Of a stretch of DNA of 8,175 bases, positions 1 through 6,475 are shown in pieces. Where the stretch lies: contig VGPB01000080.1 of assembly GCA_016875695.1 (NCBI GenBank), forward strand, positions 1 to 8,175, read 5' to 3'. A program made the translations under genes and the position numbers. This DNA comes from Chloroflexota bacterium. Lineage in GTDB: Bacteria > Chloroflexota > Dehalococcoidia > UBA2979. The notes under the pieces are model-generated. The model was given only the letters and a program-made list of their open reading frames with translations, had not been told where the DNA came from and made no database searches. Position 1 is the first letter of the stretch. Every line of letters begins with the position of its first letter.

Positions 1-123
1 CACGCGGCCCGCGGCGATCAGGCGTTGCGCCTGCGCGCGCGAGAGCGCGGGCACGGCGGCGGCGATCGCGCGGTCGAGGCGGTCCGTCGCGTCGGCTGCG
101 AAGCGGTGCGTGTCGCCGCTCAT
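1..123 (-). CDS. RluA/RluD-family pseudouridine synthase, N-terminal part (cut by window edge)
   Basis: Only the first 41 codons lie in the window; the gene continues past the left edge. Reading from the ATG at 123, the peptide contains RLDRAIAAAVPALSRAQAQ followed by RLIAAGRV. This is the typical start of the S4 RNA-binding domain that precedes the catalytic domain in RluA/RluD enzymes, which isomerise uridines in large-subunit rRNA. The catalytic domain with its conserved aspartate is outside the window, so catalysis is inferred. The start codon overlaps the lspA stop as ATGA, which implies translational coupling, and lspA followed by an RluD-type gene is a common bacterial gene order. The S4 domain is also found in other proteins, but the spacing, the N-terminal position and the lspA neighbour favour RluD. 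Confidence 0.8.
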   Translation of the reverse strand, partial: MSGDTHRFAADATDRLDRAIAAAVPALSRAQAQRLIAAGRV

Positions 124-620
124 CGCGCCCGCCCCCTGTCGCCGAGCAGGGAGTACGCGAACACGGCGATCACGCCGCAGACGATCGCGGAGTCGGCGAG
201 GTTGAACGCCGGGTAGTGCGTCGGGTCGATAAAGTCCGTCACGGTTCCTTTCGCGAGGCGGTCCACGAGGTTGCCCGCGGCGCCGCCGAGGATGAGCGAG
301 AGCGCGGCGAGGTACAAGCGCTTGATCGCGGGCGTGACCAGCAGGAAGGCGAAGACCGCCACCACGCCGACGACGTTCGCGGCGAGCAGGAAGGGCCCGG
401 TGCCCTGCAACATGCCGAACGCGGCACCGGAGTTCTCGACATGCGAGATGGCGAGCAGCGCGTCGCGGGAGGGCCAGGCCTCGCCCTCCGCGAGCCGCGC
501 GCGCACGAGCCCCTTCGTCGCCTGGTCGGCCGCCAGCACGAGCGCGGCGAGCAGCGCGTACGGGCTGCTCGCGCGCGCCGCCGCGGCGCGGGAGAGGACG
601 GCGGACCGCTTGGCCGTCAT
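120..620 (-). CDS. lspA: Lipoprotein signal peptidase (signal peptidase II)
   Basis: This is the inner-membrane aspartyl protease that removes signal peptides from diacylglyceryl-modified prolipoproteins. The 166-residue product from the ATG at 620 is normal for the family. The family motifs are present in order: ADQATK near residues 31-36, VENSGAAFG at 61-69, GGAAGNLVDR at 112-121 with catalytic Asp120, and FNLADSAI at 139-146 with catalytic Asp143. Four hydrophobic segments lie at about 20-37, 74-95, 101-118 and 142-160. An ATG at 647 would add nine residues, but a -10-like TACGAT at 655-650 would place the transcript start on top of it, so 620 is preferred; neither start has a strong Shine-Dalgarno sequence. 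The TGA stop overlaps the ATG of the downstream pseudouridine synthase by four bases. The gene is essential or near-essential in most Gram-negative bacteria. Confidence 0.95.
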   Translation of the reverse strand: MTAKRSAVLSRAAAARASSPYALLAALVLAADQATKGLVRARLAEGEAWPSRDALLAISHVENSGAAFGMLQGTGPFLLAANVVGVVAVFAFLLVTPAIKRLYLAALSLILGGAAGNLVDRLAKGTVTDFIDPTHYPAFNLADSAIVCGVIAVFAYSLLGDRGRAR

Positions 621-649
621 GCGGGTCGGCCTCGGCTGTGCATCCATGC

Positions 650-655
650 ATCGTA
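650..655 (-). promoter_or_regulatory. lspA: Candidate -10 element for lspA
   Basis: On the minus strand TACGAT reads at 655-650, 29 nt before the chosen lspA ATG at 620. It matches four of six bases of the TATAAT consensus. No convincing -35 hexamer is visible 16-18 bases upstream, so the assignment is tentative. Its main value is in arguing for the 620 start over the one at 647. Confidence 0.35.
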
Positions 656-679
656 GCGAAGGCGCGCCGCACGATCGCG

Positions 680-695
680 GCGGCCGGGCGGCCGC
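680..695. repeat. Inverted repeat in the lspA/SUOX divergent intergenic region
   Basis: GCGGCC at 680-685 and GGCCGC at 690-695 flank GGGC, a perfect 6-4-6 inverted repeat between the two divergent promoters. It could be an operator or a hairpin in the upstream DNA. In GC-rich DNA such short palindromes arise often by chance, so the functional reading is weak. Confidence 0.25.
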
Positions 696-715
696 GTCGA
701 GGGGCGGGTCGCGCG

Positions 716-745
716 TTGAGGGGCCGGCGCGCCCGGCCGTACGAT
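716..745 (+). promoter_or_regulatory. Sigma70-type promoter for the SUOX-like gene, with a palindromic spacer
   Basis: TTGAGG at 716-721 and TACGAT at 740-745 are separated by 18 bp and resemble -35 and -10 hexamers (four of six matches each). Transcription would start near 752, giving a leader of about 60 nt. The spacer is almost filled by an inverted repeat, GGCCGG at 722-727 and CCGGCC at 733-738 around CGCGC, which would suit a repressor or activator site. The leader also contains a potential hairpin, GGGCCG at 766-771 with CGGCCC at 776-781. These assignments rest on pattern only. Confidence 0.45.
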
Positions 746-810
746 GGACCCCCAGCGCGGCCCCAGGGCCGTCGCCGGCCCGTCCAGACGCGCAGGAAGG
801 CAGTCGCCGC

Positions 811-1410
811 ATGACGCTCGAGACGCCGCCCGACACCTCGCATTCGACGGCGCGCACGCCTCGCCTGCCGAAGGGCCAGCGGCTGACCGAGGGCTGGCCG
901 GTGCTGAGTTACGGGTCGAACCCACGCATCGACCTCGCCACGTGGGAGTTTCGCGTGTTCGGCCTCGTGGAGCAGGAGGTGAGGCTGAGCTGGGAGCAGC
1001 TCCAGGCGCTGCCCCAGGTGCGCAGCCGCTCCGACATGCACTGTGTGACCACGTGGAGCAAGTACGACAACGACTGGGAGGGCGTGCGCATCAGCGACGT
1101 GCTGGCGCTGGCGAAGCCGCTGCCCGCGGCGAAGCACGTGATGTTCCACTCCTACGGTGGCTACACGACGAACGTGCCACTGGACGAGCTGCAGTACGAC
1201 GCCGCGCTGCTCGCGCACACGCACAACGGCGAGCCGATCGCGCCGGACCACGGCGGCCCGCTGCGCGGCGTGATCCCGCACCTCTACTTCTGGAAGAGCG
1301 CGAAGTGGGTGCGGGGCATGGAGCTCATCGCGGACGAGCGCCCGGGCTTCTGGGAGATGTACGGCTACCACATCCACGGCGACCCGTGGACCGAGGAGCG
1401 CTACTCGTAG
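811..1410 (+). CDS. Sulfite-oxidase-like molybdopterin-dependent oxidoreductase
   Basis: The 199-residue product is a compact member of the oxidoreductase molybdopterin-binding (SUOX-fold) family and is nearly all one domain. Cys78 in SDMHCVTTWSKYDNDWEGV is the expected cysteine ligand of the molybdenum atom. Other family motifs follow: HSYGGYTTN at 113-121, HGGPLRGVIP near 147-156 and WKSAKWVRGMEL at 161-172. There is no signal peptide, Tat motif, heme domain or dimerisation domain, so it differs from true sulfite oxidases and from the exported MsrP/YedY type and is predicted cytoplasmic. Its substrate is unknown. The ATG at 811 is chosen because AGGAAGG at 794-800 lies 10 nt upstream and because the preceding in-frame sequence is low-complexity. 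It is transcribed divergently from lspA and followed at 136 nt by a membrane gene on the same strand. The family call is firm, the physiological role is not. Confidence 0.93.
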   Translation: MTLETPPDTSHSTARTPRLPKGQRLTEGWPVLSYGSNPRIDLATWEFRVFGLVEQEVRLSWEQLQALPQVRSRSDMHCVTTWSKYDNDWEGVRISDVLALAKPLPAAKHVMFHSYGGYTTNVPLDELQYDAALLAHTHNGEPIAPDHGGPLRGVIPHLYFWKSAKWVRGMELIADERPGFWEMYGYHIHGDPWTEERYS

Positions 1411-1411
1411 G

Positions 1412-1426
1412 GTCACCCACCGTGAC
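1412..1426 (+). terminator. Small hairpin just after the SUOX-like stop codon
   Basis: GTCAC at 1412-1416 and GTGAC at 1422-1426 form a five-pair stem with a CCACC loop beginning 2 nt after the stop. There is no T tract, so if it acts in termination it is not a classical intrinsic terminator. A second GC-rich imperfect hairpin can form near 1478-1500 around two CGGCCG copies. Apart from this, the 136-nt gap to the next gene shows nothing clear. Confidence 0.25.
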
Positions 1427-1546
1427 GGGTAGCTCGGGCTTTGCGCTCGGTCCTCGTCGGCCGGCGTGCGCTCCGCGCGCGGCCGTGGACGGCCGGGCGC
1501 GATTCGTAGTACGACAGTCGCCACGGACGACGGATCAGGGGCGGCG

Positions 1547-2012
1547 ATGAAGTTCGACCTGCAGCGCTTGAGCCAGCTCGATCGCGTGATCGCCGGGGCG
1601 GCGATCGTGGTGTTCATCGCCGGGCTCCTGCCGTGGCGGGTTACAGCGGGCCGCAGGCGCTCTACAGCGCGTCGGTGATCGGCTGGAACGCCGGGTTTAC
1701 GGCCTGGCTCGGCATCGGGCTGCTCGTCGCACCCGGGGTGTACCTCGTGCTGTTGCGCTCGGAGGTCGCGCTGCCGGCGCTGTCGGTGGGGCCGGCCGTG
1801 ACCGTCGCGGGCGTGGCGGGACTCGGGCTGGTGCTCATCATCCCCCGCTGGCTCACGTTGCCGCGCGTGGGCGAGGGCCTGGCCAGGACATCGGCCCGAA
1901 GTACGGGCTGTACATCGCGCTCATCGCGGCGATCGTGGAGGTCGGCGCGGCGGTGATGGCGCTGCGTGCCTCGGGCGAGCCGCCGCCTTGGGTGCAGCTT
2001 CGCGGTAGCTGA
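1547..2012 (+). pseudogene. Four-helix membrane protein gene with two apparent single-base deletions
   Basis: No single frame covers this gene, but three consecutive frame segments join into one sensible membrane protein of about 155 residues. The first runs from the ATG at 1547 (AGGGG at 1537-1541, 5 nt upstream) and gives MKFDLQRLSQLDRVIAGAA and a helix ending LLPW. The second, from about 1639, gives YSGPQALYSAS, a helix around AWLGIGLLVAPGVYLVLL and another around VAGVAGLGLVLIIP. The third, from about 1881, gives GQDIGPKYGLYIALIAAIVEV and ends PPPWVQLRGS before TGA at 2010-2012. Adding one G to the run at 1638-1640 and one G to the GG at 1881-1882 restores a single frame. No histidine or cysteine lies in the helices, so it is not a heme-binding partner for the upstream molybdoenzyme. 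I do not recognise the family. It may be an intact gene with sequencing errors or a recent pseudogene. Confidence 0.7.
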
Positions 2013-2019
2013 GCCACGC

Positions 2020-3486
2020 CTAGATGAAGACGCGCGAGCCCTTGGAGCGCACGTAGCCGGAGCGCACGGCCTCGGCGGCGGTCGCTTCGGCGACGCGCTT
2101 CGCTACCTCCTCGTTGAAGACCGACGGCAGGATGTAGTCCTCCGACAGCAGCGTGTCCGGGATCACGCTCGCGATCGCGCGCGCGGCGACGATCTTCATC
2201 TCCTCGGTGATGCGCGTAGCCGCCGAGTCGAAGGCGCCGCGGAAGAGGCCGGGGAAGCACAGCACGTTGTTGACCTGGTTCGGGTAGTCCGAGCGACCCG
2301 TCGCGATGATGCGCGACTTGCCGAAGATCAGCTCCGGCATGATCTCGGGCTCCGGGTTCGACAGCGCCATCACGATCGAGTCCGGCGCCATGCTCGCCAC
2401 CTGGTCCGGCGTCACCTGGCGCGGGCCCGAGAGGCCGAGGAACATGTCGGCGCCCTGCATCGCCTCGGAGAGCGTGCCGTCGAAGCCCTCGCGGTTCGTA
2501 TGCTCTGCGATCCATTGCTTGGCGGGGTTCATGCCGGCGGTGCGGCCGGCGTAGATCGGTCCGCTGCGGTCGAACAGCGTCATCTGGCGCACGCCGAAGT
2601 TGAGCATGATGCGCGCGCACGCGATGCCCGCCGCGCCCGCGCCCAGCACGACGACGCGCAAGTCCTCGGGGCGCTTCTGCACGATCTTGAGGCTGTTGAT
2701 GAGCCCCGCCAGCACGACGACCGCGGTCCCATGTTGGTCGTCGTGGAACACGGGGATGTCCAGCAGCTCCTTGAGGCGGTCCTCGATCTCGAAGCAGCGC
2801 GGGGCCGCGATGTCCTCGAGCAGGATGCCGCCGAAGCCCGGCGCGATCGCTTTGATGATGCGCACGATCTCGTCGGCGTCCTTCGTGTCGAGGCAGATCG
2901 GCCACGCGTCGATGTCGCCGAACGTCTTGAAGAGCATCGACTTGCCCTCCATGACCGGCATCGCGGCGTAGGGGCCGATGTCGCCGAGCCCGAGCACTGC
3001 GGTGCCGTCGGTGACGACGGCGACGGTGTTCGGCTTGGTCGTGAGCGACCAGACGGCGTCGGGGTTGTCGTGGATCTGCATGGACACGCGCGCCACGCCC
3101 GGGGTGTACACGTGCGCCAGCTCCGCCATGGTGCGGATATGCACCTTGTTGGAGACTTCGATCTTGCCGCGCCGGTGCAGCTGGAACGTGCGGTCGGAGG
3201 CGTGCTGCACCTCGACGCCCGGGATCTGCGCCACCTGCTCCACGATGCGGCGCGCGCTGTCGGCGTCCTGTGTGTAGATGCGGATGTCGCGGACGATCAT
3301 GTCCGTGCGGGCCTCGACGATGTCGATCGAGCCGATGTCGCCGCCCATCTCTCCGATGGCGGTCGTCACCTTGCCCAGGTTACCGGGCTTGTTGGCGACG
3401 CGAAGGCGCAGCAGCAGCTGATAGCCTGAAACCGGACTCTGGTATTCGTCTGCAGCGTGAGCCTGGCCGACTGCCTGCGTGCTCAT
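2020..3486 (-). CDS. ACT-domain NAD-dependent malic enzyme (malate to pyruvate, decarboxylating)
   Basis: The 488-residue protein oxidatively decarboxylates malate to pyruvate and CO2, feeding pyruvate and reducing power from the TCA cycle. An ACT domain occupies about residues 22-97 (LRLRVANKPGNLGKVTTAIG) and probably binds a small effector such as an amino acid. The catalytic part follows: VYTPGVA at 126-132 with Tyr127, MEGKSMLFK at 179-187 with Lys182, the metal-binding LLEDIAAPRCFEIE at 222-235 and FHDDQHGTA at 247-255. The Rossmann motif LGAGAAG is at 281-287, and an acidic Asp306 at the end of the next strand suggests NAD preference. SNPEPEIMP at 376-384 and ATGRSDYPNQVNN at 395-407 complete the family signature. 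The ATG at 3486 is preceded by GGAGG at 3497-3493, 6 nt upstream. It lies downstream of DUF1501 on the same strand and probably has its own promoter. Cofactor choice and effector are inferred. Confidence 0.96.
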   Translation of the reverse strand: MSTQAVGQAHAADEYQSPVSGYQLLLRLRVANKPGNLGKVTTAIGEMGGDIGSIDIVEARTDMIVRDIRIYTQDADSARRIVEQVAQIPGVEVQHASDRTFQLHRRGKIEVSNKVHIRTMAELAHVYTPGVARVSMQIHDNPDAVWSLTTKPNTVAVVTDGTAVLGLGDIGPYAAMPVMEGKSMLFKTFGDIDAWPICLDTKDADEIVRIIKAIAPGFGGILLEDIAAPRCFEIEDRLKELLDIPVFHDDQHGTAVVVLAGLINSLKIVQKRPEDLRVVVLGAGAAGIACARIMLNFGVRQMTLFDRSGPIYAGRTAGMNPAKQWIAEHTNREGFDGTLSEAMQGADMFLGLSGPRQVTPDQVASMAPDSIVMALSNPEPEIMPELIFGKSRIIATGRSDYPNQVNNVLCFPGLFRGAFDSAATRITEEMKIVAARAIASVIPDTLLSEDYILPSVFNEEVAKRVAEATAAEAVRSGYVRSKGSRVFI

Positions 3487-3523
3487 CTGGAGCCTCCGCG
3501 ATCCCTCCGGATGGAAGGAACAG

Positions 3524-3529
3524 ATTCTA
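3524..3529 (-). promoter_or_regulatory. Candidate -10 element for the malic enzyme gene
   Basis: TAGAAT reads on the minus strand at 3529-3524, five of six matches to TATAAT, inside the 83-nt gap between DUF1501 and the malic enzyme. No clear -35 hexamer is found at 16-18 bp upstream. With the separate Shine-Dalgarno sequence it suggests independent transcription of the malic enzyme, though readthrough from the DUF pair remains possible because no terminator is visible in the gap. Confidence 0.4.
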
Positions 3530-3569
3530 TCGCTGCTCGGCGCTCACAGACGAGGGATGCGGCGCCCGG

Positions 3570-4913
3570 TCAGGCGAGGAAGCCGAGATCGCGGTAGGAG
3601 GCGCCTAGCACGTCCTTCGGGTCGGTCTTGAACCAGCGTTCGAGCAGCGTCGAGTAGACCGAGCGGAAGTCAGTGTTGAACTTCAGGTCGCCGTTCTCGT
3701 CCAGGTTACGCAACGACGGCGTTTCGCCGTAGAGGCCACCCTTGACGGCCCCGCCGAAGAGGAAGAGGGGCGTGGCGGTGCCGTGGTCGGTACCGGCAGA
3801 GCCGTTCTCCCGCACGCGGCGACCGAACTCTGTCCACATCATCGTGGTGACCTCGCTGTCGATCCCCCGCGCGGCCAGGTCGGCGTAGAAGGCTGCAACC
3901 GAGTCGGAGACGGCGCGGAGCAGGGTCGGCTGCGTTCCCGCCTGCCCGGAGTGGGTGTCGAAGCCGCCGGTGGTGACGTAGCAGATGCCGGTGCCGAGAT
4001 TCGAGGTGATGAGCTGCGCGGAGGTCTTGAGCGCTGTGGCGAAGGCGTTGTTCGGGTAGGTCGCCCGCGGCTGGTAGGTGGAGGTCGCGCCCCTCAACTG
4101 CACCGTGGACGCGTACGCCTCGGAGCCGGCCTTGGAGACGAAGGCCAGCGCGCCGCCCAGTGCCGCCTGCTCGGCGTACAGCCGCACCCAGTCCGTGGTG
4201 CGGCGGGTCGCCTGGTTACGTGCAGCGGAGTCCATCTGCAGCGCGTAGGAGCCGACCGACGTGATCGAGGGAACGAACGTGCTCCCGCCGAGCGAGGAGC
4301 CGTGGCCCTCGGCGGTGCGGAGTGATTCCGGGATCTCCACGCCGACGTTGGCGGCGCGCCAGACCGTCTGCTGCTCGTAATGAGTGGCATCCAGCAGGCG
4401 ACCGAGCCAGCCGGTCTCCTCGTCCTCGCGGAGGGAGGCGGTGTGCCAGATCTCCATCGAGCGGAAGTGCGAGCGGTTGGGCTGCGGGTAGCCGACACCC
4501 TGCACGATCGCGACCTGGCCGCGGTCGTACATCGCCTTGATGCTCGCCAGTTCCGGCGCGAGACCGAGGCGGTCGTTCAGCTTCAGCAGGTTCTCCGCCT
4601 TCAGCGCCAAGCGGGGACGGGCGTCGTAGTAGGCGCCTTCGGTGTAGGGGGCGACGGTGTTCAGGCCGTCGTTGGCGCCACCGAGTTGCAGCACGACCAG
4701 CACGCGCCGCTTCGTGGCGGTGCCGGTGGGCACGCCCTCGGCGAACGCGGAGCGGACGAAGGCTGCGGGCAGCGCGGAGCCGATGCCGACGACGGCGATG
4801 CCCTTCGTGATGAAGCCACGGCGCGTGAGCGGGGCCGTCAGGATGCGAGCGTCCTCGACCGGTTCGTCGATGCGCTTGTTCACGGTCTCGGGATGGAGCG
4901 GGTTCGTGAGCAT
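3570..4913 (-). CDS. DUF1501 family protein, Tat-exported
   Basis: The 447-residue product belongs to the DUF1501 family, whose members have an alkaline-phosphatase/sulfatase-like fold and no established reaction. A twin-arginine signal is clear: LTRRGFI at 29-35, a hydrophobic stretch at about 38-52 and an AFA-E cleavage site near 56-59, so the protein should be exported folded. Family motifs are VLQLGGANDGLNTV at 74-87, NRSHF at 146-150, GGFDTHSGQ at 316-324, MMWTEFGRRVREN at 358-370 and GTDHGTAT at 374-381; the Asp, His and Asn residues in these could form a metal site. The ATG at 4913 is preceded by GAGGAG at 4928-4923, 9 nt upstream. The gene starts 13 nt after the DUF1800 stop, whose TGA overlaps this Shine-Dalgarno sequence, so the two are almost certainly one operon. 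The enzymatic role is unknown. Confidence 0.93.
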   Translation of the reverse strand: MLTNPLHPETVNKRIDEPVEDARILTAPLTRRGFITKGIAVVGIGSALPAAFVRSAFAEGVPTGTATKRRVLVVLQLGGANDGLNTVAPYTEGAYYDARPRLALKAENLLKLNDRLGLAPELASIKAMYDRGQVAIVQGVGYPQPNRSHFRSMEIWHTASLREDEETGWLGRLLDATHYEQQTVWRAANVGVEIPESLRTAEGHGSSLGGSTFVPSITSVGSYALQMDSAARNQATRRTTDWVRLYAEQAALGGALAFVSKAGSEAYASTVQLRGATSTYQPRATYPNNAFATALKTSAQLITSNLGTGICYVTTGGFDTHSGQAGTQPTLLRAVSDSVAAFYADLAARGIDSEVTTMMWTEFGRRVRENGSAGTDHGTATPLFLFGGAVKGGLYGETPSLRNLDENGDLKFNTDFRSVYSTLLERWFKTDPKDVLGASYRDLGFLA

Positions 4914-4926
4914 CCTCGGCTTCTCC

Positions 4927-6273
4927 TCAGGCGACCTGGTAGAGCGGCATCGAGGCCACCAGGTAGACCATGCCGTGCAGCCGGCCATCGCGGGCGGCTG
5001 CCTCGAAGTCGAAGTGCATGCCGCCGAGGTGGTCGATGAGCAGGTCACGCGTGTCGTCCTTGACGTCGCCGGCGACCAGCAGGTCGAGCGTCCAGTCGAC
5101 GACCGCCGCTGCGGAGCCGGTCACGCGATATCGGCGGTAGAGCGCCGGGATGTCCGGGTTGGCGTCCGCGCGCATCGCGGTGATGCGCGTGGCGTAGTTG
5201 GCGCGAGCGAGGACCGTCGTCGCGTTGATCCAGTCGCCTCCGCCGGTCCAGCCTGCGGGGCTGGGCGGATCGTAGATGAGCTGGCCGAGGGCGCGACCGG
5301 AATCGGTCTCGGCGCGGCTGTCGAGGGGCGCCTCGAGGGCGCGGCGGAGGCCGACCATCACCTCGGTGGGAGACTTGATGATGCTGCGGTAGGCCGCCGG
5401 CTCGTACATCTCCGGCGCGAGCAGGATCGTGCGCAGCACCTGCCGGATCGAGCCGTTCGTCGCCATGTACGTGTCGGCGGCACGCTCCGCCAGGCCTGCG
5501 TGACCGTCCGGGCGGACGAAGAAGCGCACGAGCTTGTCGGAGAGATAACGCGCCGTTCCACGGTGCGAGGCGAGCAGCCGCACGACGTCGGCGTCGCTGA
5601 ACAGGCCGGTCTTGCCCAGCACGGTCTTCGTGCCGGGATCGTGCTCGGTGTGGCGGAAGACGGCCGCGCCAGTTTCGGTGAGCCGCCAGCCCGTCAGGGC
5701 GCGGGCGGCCTCCTTGATGTCAGTCTCGGTGTAGCCGTTGCCCTCGCCGAGCGTGTGCAGCTCCATCAGCTCGCGCGCGTAGTTCTCGTTCGGACGGGTG
5801 CGCGAGTTGGTGCGGTTGTCGAGGAAGAGAAGCATCGCCGGGTCGCGCGTGACGGCCAGCAGCAGCTCCTCGAACGAGCCGAGCGCGAGGCGGCGGAGGG
5901 TGTCGTTCTGCGTCTGCATCAGCGAGGCGTAGGTCACCTTGCTGATCGAGGTGGCGAAGTGGTCGTGCCAGAAGTAGGTCATGCGCTCGACCAGCGGGCG
6001 GCGGGTGGCGGCCATACGCACGTACCAGGCGCGGTAGAGCGCGGTGCGGCGCTCGCGGTCGAGTTCGCGGTCGAGGGCGGGGCCGGCGAATGGGGCGAGG
6101 ATGCGCTCCACAACGGCCTGGAGGGCGACGCCCTCGGCTGGTGGGTCGAGGAGCCGGTCGACCGTGCCGGCGAGGCCGAGGGCGACGTACTCCTCCAGTT
6201 CACTGGCGTTGTAGCCGAACCCGGCACGGCGCAGCAGGTGCTGGATCTTCGCCCGAGAGGTGTGGAAAGCCAC
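4927..6273 (-). CDS. DUF1800 family protein
   Basis: This is a DUF1800 family member of 448 residues from the GTG at 6273, or 456 from a GTG at 6297. Numbered from 6297, the characteristic motifs are LLRRAGFG at 21-28, YFWHDHFATS at 108-117, NENYARELMELHTLG at 170-184, ARALTGWR at 198-205 and PPSPAGW at 344-350. The GTG at 6273 is preferred because AGGGG at 6284-6280 lies 6 nt upstream, whereas the 6297 GTG has none. No signal peptide or membrane segment is visible, in contrast to its DUF1501 partner. The two families occur side by side in many bacteria, which suggests a shared task, perhaps in a complex or at the cell envelope, but no reaction is established. The protein is largely helical, with a conserved HDH and NENxARE core that could bind metal or nucleotide. 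It is the first gene of the minus-strand cluster. Confidence 0.92.
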   Translation of the reverse strand: MAFHTSRAKIQHLLRRAGFGYNASELEEYVALGLAGTVDRLLDPPAEGVALQAVVERILAPFAGPALDRELDRERRTALYRAWYVRMAATRRPLVERMTYFWHDHFATSISKVTYASLMQTQNDTLRRLALGSFEELLLAVTRDPAMLLFLDNRTNSRTRPNENYARELMELHTLGEGNGYTETDIKEAARALTGWRLTETGAAVFRHTEHDPGTKTVLGKTGLFSDADVVRLLASHRGTARYLSDKLVRFFVRPDGHAGLAERAADTYMATNGSIRQVLRTILLAPEMYEPAAYRSIIKSPTEVMVGLRRALEAPLDSRAETDSGRALGQLIYDPPSPAGWTGGGDWINATTVLARANYATRITAMRADANPDIPALYRRYRVTGSAAAVVDWTLDLLVAGDVKDDTRDLLIDHLGGMHFDFEAAARDGRLHGMVYLVASMPLYQVA

Positions 6274-6308
6274 TATACGCCCCTGCCAATCCCCCACATC
6301 GCCGCTGC

Positions 6309-6319
6309 AGTCTCAGACT
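6309..6319. repeat. Short perfect palindrome upstream of DUF1800
   Basis: AGTCT and AGACT flank a single C, an odd-centred 11-bp palindrome in the leader of the DUF1800 operon, about 36 nt before the preferred start. It could be a protein-binding site; the short length makes chance a fair alternative. Confidence 0.25.
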
Positions 6320-6383
6320 ACAACGATGATGCTGGCAAGACGTTCACAATTCGCTCCGCGCCTCCCGCGCGACCGCCGGGACT

Positions 6384-6413
6384 GCATTTATTATAAATAC
6401 AAAATTCCGTAAT
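6384..6413. promoter_or_regulatory. AT-rich divergent promoter island
   Basis: This stretch is mostly A and T in otherwise GC-rich DNA and lies between the divergent DUF1800 operon and the 178-residue membrane protein gene. On the minus strand a perfect TATAAT reads at 6395-6390, giving the DUF1800 operon a leader of about 110 nt. On the plus strand TATAAA at 6392-6397 and TACAAA at 6398-6403 are possible -10 elements. No good -35 hexamer is seen on either strand, so activator dependence, an alternative sigma factor or an UP-like role are possible. Confidence 0.5.
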
Positions 6414-6417
6414 CGTC

Positions 6418-6471
6418 GGGGCTTGGCAGGATGCCAGTAGCCCCGAACCGGCCGCACGGCCGAAAGGGTTC
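6418..6471 (+). promoter_or_regulatory. Structured RNA leader: two consecutive hairpins before a start codon
   Basis: The first hairpin pairs GGGGCT (6418-6423) with AGCCCC (6439-6444) and TGGCA (6424-6428) with TGCCA (6432-6436), closed by a GGA loop and with a two-base GT bulge, 11 pairs in all. The second begins at once: GAACC (6445-6449) pairs with GGTTC (6467-6471) and GGCC (6450-6453) with GGCC (6458-6461). The AAAGGG Shine-Dalgarno sequence (6463-6468) is thus partly in the internal bulge and partly in the stem. The ATG follows at 6476. This layout suits translational control by sequestration, for example an RNA thermometer, a protein-binding leader or a small-molecule switch. I cannot match it to a known riboswitch class. 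Confidence 0.45.
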
Positions 6472-6475
6472 CGCC

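Noticed and set aside
811..2012. The SUOX-like gene and following membrane gene as a YedY/YedZ-type (MsrPQ) pair
   Set aside because: The enzyme has no Tat signal and the membrane protein lacks histidines in its helices for heme binding.
1966..3429. A 487-codon open frame on the plus strand opposite the malic enzyme
   Set aside because: It is Asp/Arg/His/Ala-rich and repetitive, matches no family, and lies antisense to a gene with full catalytic motifs.
4657..6396. A 579-codon open frame on the plus strand opposite DUF1501 and DUF1800
   Set aside because: Its composition is that of a GC-rich antisense shadow; the minus-strand genes carry clear family motifs.
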